Source of the DNA: JBLHOS01 sp047623825
GTDB lineage: Bacteria > Pseudomonadota > Alphaproteobacteria > Rhodobacterales > Rhodobacteraceae
DNA length: 11,524 bases
Assembly (NCBI GenBank): GCA_047623825.1
Contig: JBLHOS010000090.1
Span: 1 to 11,524 of the forward strand
Reading direction: 5' to 3'
A program made the translations under genes and the position numbers. This document shows, piece after piece, positions 7,276-11,524 of the stretch. The first letter of the stretch is position 1. The number at the start of each line of letters is the position of its first letter. The notes below the pieces were generated by a model. The model saw only the letters and a program-made list of their open reading frames with translations. It was not told the DNA's origin and made no database searches.

Positions 7276-8735
7276 TCCAGTTTGACAACTTTCGCGAGCG
7301 CCAAGAATGCATCGAGATCAAGGTTTGTTTCAAGATGCATGGACAGCTCGTCCAGCGTCTCTTCAAGGCTTTCGGCATAGGCTGTGAGGCCCGCATTTTT
7401 CGCGCCTAATGCTGCCAGATATTCCTGCCGGTATCCATCGGCGGCGAACAATCCGTGTAGATAACACCCGGCGACCTGCCCATCGGTAGATCTGGCGCCC
7501 TCGGCTCGTCCATCGACATTCAACCATGCGCGTGCGCAGTCAGGACCGGTCGTCTCACCGATATGTATCTCGTATCCCTCAACAGATGTGCCACCCGGTA
7601 TGGTCACCGCTTTGGTCCATGTCAGCCGCTTTTGCGGTGTCATTAATGTATCAACATCCAACAGACCAAGGCCCTCAACGGTGCAGGGTGCGCCTTCAAT
7701 CCCATCTGGATCCGCGATTGTTCTACCCAGCATCTGATAACCGCCACAAATGCCCAACACCTTGCCGCCGCGCCGTAAATGGGCCCGCAGATCAATGTCC
7801 CAACCCTGCGCGCGAAAATGGGCCAGATCGCCAATGGTAGATTTGCTGCCGGGGATCAGGACCAGATCAGCGTCAGCGGGTAGGGGGCGACCTGCCTCAA
7901 TGATTTCAACGCTGACTTCGGGTTCAGCTGACAGGGGGTCAAGGTCGTCAAAATTTGCGATTCGCGAAAGCCTAGGCACCGCGATCTTTATTGGCCCACC
8001 TGGCCGGGACGCGATATCCATCACGTCTTCGGCGGGCAGCTTCCAGGCGTCGTTAAACCACGGCAGGACGCCAAGCGTGCACCAGCCAGTATGATCGGCA
8101 ATGGCTCGCAACCCATCGTCAAACAGGCTGATATCGCCCCGAAATTTGTTGATTAGAAAGCCGGTGATACGGTCGCGGTCTTCGGGCGGCAAGATCACAT
8201 GAGTGCCGACCATCTGCGCGATGACACCGCCGCGATCAATATCCCCGACCAAGACCACAGGGACGTCTGCGGCCTCTGCAAATCCCATATTGGCGATATC
8301 GCCGGCTCTTAGGTTAATTTCCGCAGGGCTGCCTGCGCCCTCCACGATGATCAGATCAACGCCCTTCGCCAACCGCTGAAAGCTTTCAATCACCGCGGCC
8401 ATCAGCTTGGGCTTGGCCTTGGCATAATCTCGGGCCTTCAGGGTCGCAACGCGTTTGCCCTGCACGACAACCTGCGCCCCGACATCCGTCTCTGGCTTGA
8501 GCAAGACTGGGTTCATATCAGTATGGGGCAGGACCCGGCAGGCCAGCGCTTGTAGTGCTTGGGCGCGGCCGATCTCACCACCGTCCTCGGTGACAGCTGC
8601 GTTATTGGACATATTTTGCGGCTTAAAGGGGCGAACCGTCAGGCCTTGATTGGTAAAATACCGACATAAGCCCGCGACAATGATCGACTTGCCCACATTG
8701 GAACCGGCACCTTGAACCATAATCGCGCGTGTCAT
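7272..8735 (-). CDS. cobQ: Cobyric acid synthase (CobQ/CbiP)
   Basis: A 487-residue glutamine-dependent amidotransferase that amidates four carboxyl groups of (adenosyl)cobyrinic acid a,c-diamide to give cobyric acid in vitamin B12 synthesis, in the cytosol. The N-terminal dethiobiotin-synthetase-like ATPase has its P-loop GAGSNVGKS at residues 9-17, then KPQNMSNN, EGAGSPAEINL and VGDIDRGG. The C-terminal class I glutaminase domain has the nucleophile Cys330 in LGICGGYQMLG and His427 in CYLHGLF. The ATG at 8735 gives the classic MTRAIMVQGAGSNVGKS start and has AGGGAC a few bases upstream; a TTG at 8750 would add five residues. The length is normal. No other cobalamin gene and no B12 riboswitch is visible beside it. 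Its stop overlaps the stop of the PopZ-like gene by 4 bp. Confidence 0.96.
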   Translation of the reverse strand: MTRAIMVQGAGSNVGKSIIVAGLCRYFTNQGLTVRPFKPQNMSNNAAVTEDGGEIGRAQALQALACRVLPHTDMNPVLLKPETDVGAQVVVQGKRVATLKARDYAKAKPKLMAAVIESFQRLAKGVDLIIVEGAGSPAEINLRAGDIANMGFAEAADVPVVLVGDIDRGGVIAQMVGTHVILPPEDRDRITGFLINKFRGDISLFDDGLRAIADHTGWCTLGVLPWFNDAWKLPAEDVMDIASRPGGPIKIAVPRLSRIANFDDLDPLSAEPEVSVEIIEAGRPLPADADLVLIPGSKSTIGDLAHFRAQGWDIDLRAHLRRGGKVLGICGGYQMLGRTIADPDGIEGAPCTVEGLGLLDVDTLMTPQKRLTWTKAVTIPGGTSVEGYEIHIGETTGPDCARAWLNVDGRAEGARSTDGQVAGCYLHGLFAADGYRQEYLAALGAKNAGLTAYAESLEETLDELSMHLETNLDLDAFLALAKVVKLD

Positions 8736-8838
8736 TCTGTCCCTCATCAATCTGTGATTTGGTATCTACGCAACGCAGTGTGTAAGCGAAAGACCTTGTT
8801 GTGCATGGCCGATTAGTCGTGGCTGAAATGGCTTGGAC

Positions 8839-8867
8839 TTGACGTTAGCAGGGATTGCTCCAATCTT
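8839..8867 (+). promoter_or_regulatory. Possible promoter of the rhomboid gene
   Basis: TTGACG (8839-8844) resembles a -35 box. After 17 bases comes AATCTT (8862-8867), a weak -10. If real, transcription would start at about 8873-8875, on the start codon itself, and the mRNA would be leaderless. That fits the absence of a ribosome binding site at a normal distance. Weak evidence. Confidence 0.3.
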
Positions 8868-8872
8868 CGAGT

Positions 8873-9715
8873 ATGTTCCCAATTCGCGATCACAATCCGT
8901 CAGAACGGACACCGTTTGTTAGCTATGCGCTGATTGCCATCAATATAATTGTATTCCTGAGCTATTATCCGTCGCTTGTGGGCAATGAGCGTCAATTGAT
9001 GGCGTTTTATTTTGATTGGGCATTGGTGCCTGCCGCCGTCCAGCAAGGGATGCAAAGTCATACCCTGATTACGTCGATGTTTTTGCATGGTGGGTGGATG
9101 CACATAGCTGGCAACATGCTGTTCTTGTGGATCTTTGGTGATAACCTAGAGGATCAGTTTGGCCATTTTTGGTTCTTGGTTTTCTATCTTATCTGTGGTG
9201 TTGCGGCCGGCTTGGCCCAAATGGCAGTGGCGCCAACCTCGATGGTGCCGATGGTAGGCGCGTCGGGCGCGATTGCTGGCGTAATGGGGGGGTATCTGTT
9301 GCTGTTTCCCAAGGCGCGGGTCGATGTTTTGGTCATCTTGATCATAATCTTTAAGGTCTTCACCATCCCTGCATGGATCATGCTGGGGCTTTGGTTTGGG
9401 CTGCAATTATTTGGCGGATTTGGCGCTGATGCGGCTGGCGGTGGCGTCGCCTATTGGGCGCATGTTGGTGGATTTGTGGCAGGCGTTGTATTGACCATCC
9501 CGGTCTGGCTTCGCCGTGGCGGCCCTGCCTTTTGGAAGCTTAACCATGGGGTGCCGCCGCATGACGCCGAGATGCCGCTGGCGCAGTTCCGCGACAGTCC
9601 GGTGCCGACTGCGCGAAGATCGCAGTCTGAGGCTGTCAGCACGTCATCTGTGCCTGTGGCAGGGCGCCGCCGCCGGATAACAGGATCACCCTGGAGTGGC
9701 GACAAACAGCGCTGA
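8873..9715 (+). CDS. Rhomboid family intramembrane serine protease
   Basis: A 280-residue polytopic inner-membrane protein of the rhomboid family, which cleaves transmembrane segments of other membrane proteins. The first membrane segment is YALIAINIIVFLSYY. The oxyanion-hole motif HIAGN lies at residues 77-81, the nucleophile Ser131 in GASGAIAG and the catalytic His197 in AHVGG. About six hydrophobic segments are present, followed by a cytosolic tail of some 60 residues rich in Arg, Ser and Pro (AGRRRRIT). The ATG at 8873 gives MFPIRDHNPSERTPFV, the N-terminus I know from alphaproteobacterial relatives; the upstream TTG at 8855 abuts its only AGGGA and is unlikely. Substrates are unknown. 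The gene converges on efp with 11 bp between stops and no terminator in between. Confidence 0.95.
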   Translation: MFPIRDHNPSERTPFVSYALIAINIIVFLSYYPSLVGNERQLMAFYFDWALVPAAVQQGMQSHTLITSMFLHGGWMHIAGNMLFLWIFGDNLEDQFGHFWFLVFYLICGVAAGLAQMAVAPTSMVPMVGASGAIAGVMGGYLLLFPKARVDVLVILIIIFKVFTIPAWIMLGLWFGLQLFGGFGADAAGGGVAYWAHVGGFVAGVVLTIPVWLRRGGPAFWKLNHGVPPHDAEMPLAQFRDSPVPTARRSQSEAVSTSSVPVAGRRRRITGSPWSGDKQR

Positions 9716-9726
9716 TTTTGGCGGTC

Positions 9727-10290
9727 TCAGGCACGCTCGGAATAATCCATCGTTTCAGTGTTGACGACGATCAATTCATCTTGCCCGACAAACGGCGGTA
9801 CCATTACTTTAAGTCCGTTGTCCAAGATGGCCGGTTTAAAGCTATTGGCAGCGGTTTGACCTTTGACCACCGGCTCAGTTTCGACGACTTTGCAGGTGAC
9901 CTTTTGGGGCAGGGTCGCACTCAGTGCTTCATCATCATGAAACTCAATAAAGATGGTCATACCTTCCTGTAGGAACGGGCGGCGTTCCCCCAAGAGTTCG
10001 GCAGGCAGTTCGATCTGCTCATAGGTTTCGGCGTCCATGAACACCAGCATACCATCTGACTCGTACAGGAATTGCTGATCTTTTTGTTCCAGACGAACCT
10101 TCTCAACCTTGTCGGCTGACCGAAAGCGTTCGTTCAATTTCGACCCGTTCCGCAGATTGCGCATTTCAACTTGCGCAAACGCTCCACCCTTACCGGGTTT
10201 GACGTGGTCAACTTTTACAGCAGCCCAGAGGCCGCCATTGTGTTCGAGGACGTTTCCGGGGCGAATCTCGTTCCCGTTGATTTTTGGCAT
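9727..10290 (-). CDS. efp: Translation elongation factor P
   Basis: A 187-residue elongation factor P, the normal length. EF-P binds the ribosome between the P and E sites and relieves stalling at polyproline. The N-terminal KOW-like domain starts MPKINGNEIRPGNVLEHNGG; the tip loop VKPGKGGAF carries Lys34, the residue that is modified in many bacteria. The OB domains follow, with ERRPFLQEGM and the C-terminal signature PPFVGQDELIVVNTETMDYSERA. The ATG at 10290 fits the family start; a frame-extending TTG six codons upstream adds SRFYH and is unlikely. A ribosome binding site is not obvious. A promoter with a perfect TATAAT lies about 90 bp upstream (10386-10414). No lysine-modifying enzyme gene (epmA/epmB) is in this window. 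Confidence 0.97.
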   Translation of the reverse strand: MPKINGNEIRPGNVLEHNGGLWAAVKVDHVKPGKGGAFAQVEMRNLRNGSKLNERFRSADKVEKVRLEQKDQQFLYESDGMLVFMDAETYEQIELPAELLGERRPFLQEGMTIFIEFHDDEALSATLPQKVTCKVVETEPVVKGQTAANSFKPAILDNGLKVMVPPFVGQDELIVVNTETMDYSERA

Positions 10291-10323
10291 GTGGTAAAAC
10301 CGTGACAAAAGGTTGATGATTTC

Positions 10324-10352
10324 TTGACAGCTCCTATATCTGGCACTGGATT
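10324..10352 (+). promoter_or_regulatory. Possible promoter for the DUF6280 gene
   Basis: A perfect TTGACA (10324-10329) is followed after 17 bases by TGGATT (10347-10352), a poor -10. If used, the leader to the ATG at 10505 would be about 145 bases. The -10 match is weak, so this is only a candidate. Confidence 0.25.
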
Positions 10353-10385
10353 GGGTAGCAAGACACCCGTTCCTGTACCATCCAT

Positions 10386-10414
10386 ATTATAGGTATGCGC
10401 ATAGCGCATGTCGG
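10386..10414 (-). promoter_or_regulatory. Likely efp promoter
   Basis: On the - strand, CCGACA (10409-10414, four of six to TTGACA) is followed by a 17-base spacer and a perfect TATAAT (10386-10391). Transcription would start near 10379, giving an efp leader of about 90 bases. The spacer is almost filled by the palindrome listed separately. Confidence 0.55.
10395..10409. promoter_or_regulatory. Palindrome ATGCGC-ATA-GCGCAT inside the efp promoter spacer
   Basis: Perfect 6-bp half-sites three bases apart, between the -35 and -10 boxes of the efp promoter. This position is typical of a repressor or MerR-type activator operator. No regulator is identified; chance is possible. Confidence 0.4.
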
Positions 10415-10504
10415 ATATGCAAAATGGGCATCACAGAATCGGTGAAGAAATGGGCATAAGGGCCATCAAGCCGAAAATACAAGAGCAATAAAAAGGACGA
10501 CGAG

Positions 10505-10816
10505 ATGGTAGATTTCGTTGATGGCACTGCCTTCAACTTTGAACAGGGTCAACGCTCGCGGAAACTTTTCGCAGCAGTGGTTCTGGCCGCGTTGGATGAC
10601 GCGATCGCTGACGACAAAAAATATGGCAATGGTCCAGACCAGATCGCCCGGTGGGCGCGCTCTCGTGATGGGCGTGAAGTTCTTTCTTGTGGAGGGATCG
10701 ACCCGAATGAACGTGTGGTATCTGGTTTGATGTCATTCGTATCGAACGGGGTTCGGACATCTGTCGCACTTAGTCGTGAAGAAAGTGAACGTCGCAACCA
10801 AGCGGAAGCTGCATAA
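10505..10816 (+). CDS. DUF6280 family protein, conserved in Rhodobacterales, function unknown
   Basis: A 103-residue, soluble, mostly helical protein. I recognise the pattern (VDGTAFN at 5-11, KLFAAVVLAALDDAIADDKKYG at 20-41, ARSRDGREVLSCGGIDPNERVV at 51-72, and TSVALSREESERR at 85-97) as a family that is highly conserved in Rhodobacterales and, as far as I recall, listed as DUF6280. No function is known to me. It has one Cys (62), no signal peptide and no membrane span. AAGGA at 10493-10497 is a good ribosome binding site, 7 bases before the ATG. It is divergent from efp and ends in a strong terminator at 10841-10873. Its position just outside a tRNA-Leu insertion site suggests it is core chromosome, not island cargo. 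Confidence 0.85.
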   Translation: MVDFVDGTAFNFEQGQRSRKLFAAVVLAALDDAIADDKKYGNGPDQIARWARSRDGREVLSCGGIDPNERVVSGLMSFVSNGVRTSVALSREESERRNQAEAA

Positions 10817-10840
10817 GCTTCCAAAACACCTTAGCTGCAT

Positions 10841-10873
10841 AAAAAAGCGCGTCCCACTGGGGCGCGCTTTTTT
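10841..10873. terminator. Strong symmetrical intrinsic terminator
   Basis: AAAAAAGCGCG (10841-10851) pairs with CGCGCTTTTTT (10863-10873). The stem continues through a T-G wobble and CCC/GGG to a 3-base loop. It has a T-run on both strands, so it can end the DUF6280 transcript from the left and the leftward tRNA-Leu transcript from the right. Confidence 0.92.
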
Positions 10874-10886
10874 CTTGGATTATCAG

Positions 10887-10942
10887 TGGTACCCGCGGCC
10901 GGATTCGAACCGGCACGGCCTTTCGGCCTGGAGATTTTAAGT
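10887..10942 (-). pseudogene. 3' half of tRNA-Leu (anticodon UAA), cut at the anticodon loop
   Basis: Read on the - strand, this is the 3' part of a class II leucine tRNA: anticodon loop CTTAAAA (10935-10941) with anticodon TAA, 3' strand of the anticodon stem, variable arm GGCC-GAAA-GGCC, T-arm GCCGG-TTCGAAT-CCGGC, acceptor strand CGCGGGT, discriminator A and CCA (10887-10889). Beyond 10942 the sequence cannot form the 5' anticodon strand, D-arm or 5' acceptor strand, so the gene is incomplete and cannot make a tRNA. It is best explained as one attachment half-site left by integration of the element whose integrase starts at 11097. Confidence 0.9.
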
Positions 10943-11524
10943 AACAGCACATGGCATCTTTTTTGACTGGATGTGCCTTATAGCGGTCCGCAAGTCCATA
11001 TAAACGCGACATAATTCTCCCATGCAGCCTCAAGACAACCTGAGGCGACCTAATCAGAACCGGGCCTGAAACCGGATCACACAGGAAATTAGCCTTATGG
11101 CAAGCAAACTCACGCAAAGCGTGGTGGACAAAATCCGCCATGACCAAAAAGCAGGTGCACAGGTCTACGATGCAGACGTAAGTGGCCTGCGTATCGTCAT
11201 TGGCAAAAAGAGCGCAAGCTACAAACTTATAGGCCGGATCAATGACGGGACCGATAGATTTATCTCATTCGTCATTGGTCGCACCGACGAGGTGTCGCTG
11301 AAAGCGGCCCGAGAACGCGCGAAAGAGCTGCGTCTGACATTGCGTCGTGGTGAAGACCCGAGAGTGCCTAAGAACGCCGTACCGAGCCTGAGCGAGGTTG
11401 CAGATAGCTACTTTGCAACGCGTGGCCAGGAACTAAGCCCAAAGACATTGGCTTGGTATCAGCAGAAGGTAGAAGGGCCACTTTCATCATTGAAGAAGAT
11501 CCCTGTGGATCCAATTGACCGTGC
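10943..11524. mobile_element. Left end of an integrated element (prophage or genomic island), continues off the window
   Basis: It begins where homology to tRNA-Leu stops and contains an integrase gene reading inward. The non-coding part (10943-11096) holds two short inverted repeats, GCACAT/ATGTGC (10947-10952 and 10971-10976) and GCCTCA/TGAGGC (11027-11032 and 11041-11046), possible integrase arm sites or operators. Whether the element is a phage, an integrative conjugative element or an island cannot be told, because only its edge is here. Confidence 0.8.
11097..11524 (+). CDS. Tyrosine-recombinase integrase, N-terminal 142 residues (runs off the window)
   Basis: An open frame from an ATG at 11097 to the window end, so the 3' part is missing from the view and not necessarily from the genome. 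The N-terminal 90 or so residues look like the arm-type DNA-binding domain of P4-like integrases: VYDADVSGLRIVIGKKSASYKL, then VIGRTDEVSLKAARERAKELRLTLRRGEDP, the helix-and-GxDP pattern of that domain. From about residue 95 a SAM-like core-binding domain begins (VADSYFATRGQELSPKTLAWYQQKVEGPL). The catalytic R-H-R-Y domain lies beyond the window. AGGA at 11083-11086 serves as a somewhat distant ribosome binding site. The gene sits about 150 bp from the truncated tRNA-Leu, the usual place for an integrase that uses a tRNA target. Confidence 0.9.
   Translation, partial: MASKLTQSVVDKIRHDQKAGAQVYDADVSGLRIVIGKKSASYKLIGRINDGTDRFISFVIGRTDEVSLKAARERAKELRLTLRRGEDPRVPKNAVPSLSEVADSYFATRGQELSPKTLAWYQQKVEGPLSSLKKIPVDPIDR

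Noticed and set aside
8736..8872. Cobalamin riboswitch upstream of cobQ
   Set aside because: I looked for the B12-box type conserved core in the 137 bp before cobQ and saw nothing like it; the space is also too short for one.
10887..10980. Complete tRNA-Leu gene
   Set aside because: The 5' half cannot be folded from the sequence after 10942: the needed GGAGA-type anticodon strand, D-arm and ACCCGCG/GCCCGCG-type acceptor strand are all missing.
10770..11147. 125-residue frame on - across the tRNA-Leu fragment and integrase start
   Set aside because: It runs through a terminator, a tRNA fragment and the integrase start, and has no recognisable features.

Overview
The window looks like chromosome from an alphaproteobacterium of the Rhodobacterales (marine Roseobacter group). 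The grounds are the gene content and order: an isoaspartate-methyltransferase-like gene, then a TolC-family gene, then a PopZ/DUF2497-like gene; a rhomboid protease facing efp; and a 103-residue protein I recall only from Rhodobacterales (DUF6280). The moderate GC content and a tRNA-Cys with encoded CCA fit this. I cannot name the species.

Layout. Positions 1-638 hold no gene I can support, only a repeat-rich stretch built on a TGGATTC word. From 639 to 3246 lies a small redox cluster: a DCC-family (DUF393) thiol-disulfide protein on +, overlapping tail-to-tail with a saccharopine-dehydrogenase-like NAD(P) protein on -, which is preceded by a short-chain dehydrogenase on the same strand. Positions 3247-3684 are non-coding, with two hairpins and AT-rich sequence. 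A complete tRNA-Cys(GCA) on - lies at 3685-3758.

The core envelope/polarity block follows on +: a methyltransferase of the PIMT fold that lacks the usual substrate motif (3992-4645), a TolC-like outer-membrane channel (4682-6046) and a long acidic protein with PopZ-like ends (6175-7275). This order matches the pcm-tolC-popZ order I recall from other alphaproteobacteria, although valS, which usually comes next, is replaced here by cobQ on -. cobQ (cobyric acid synthase) shares a TTAA stop overlap with the PopZ-like gene. Next come a rhomboid protease on + and efp on -, with 11 bp between their stops, then the DUF6280 gene on +, divergent from efp.

The right edge is a mobile-element junction. 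After a strong symmetrical terminator lies only the 3' half of a tRNA-Leu(UAA) gene, cut at the anticodon loop. About 150 bp further on begins a tyrosine-integrase gene that runs off the window. The simplest reading is that a prophage or genomic island inserted into tRNA-Leu and extends to the right. The intact tRNA-Leu copy should mark its far end.

The two most interesting points are this insertion point in the anticodon loop and the PopZ-like protein, a candidate polar organiser. I see no CRISPR array, rRNA or toxin-antitoxin pair.
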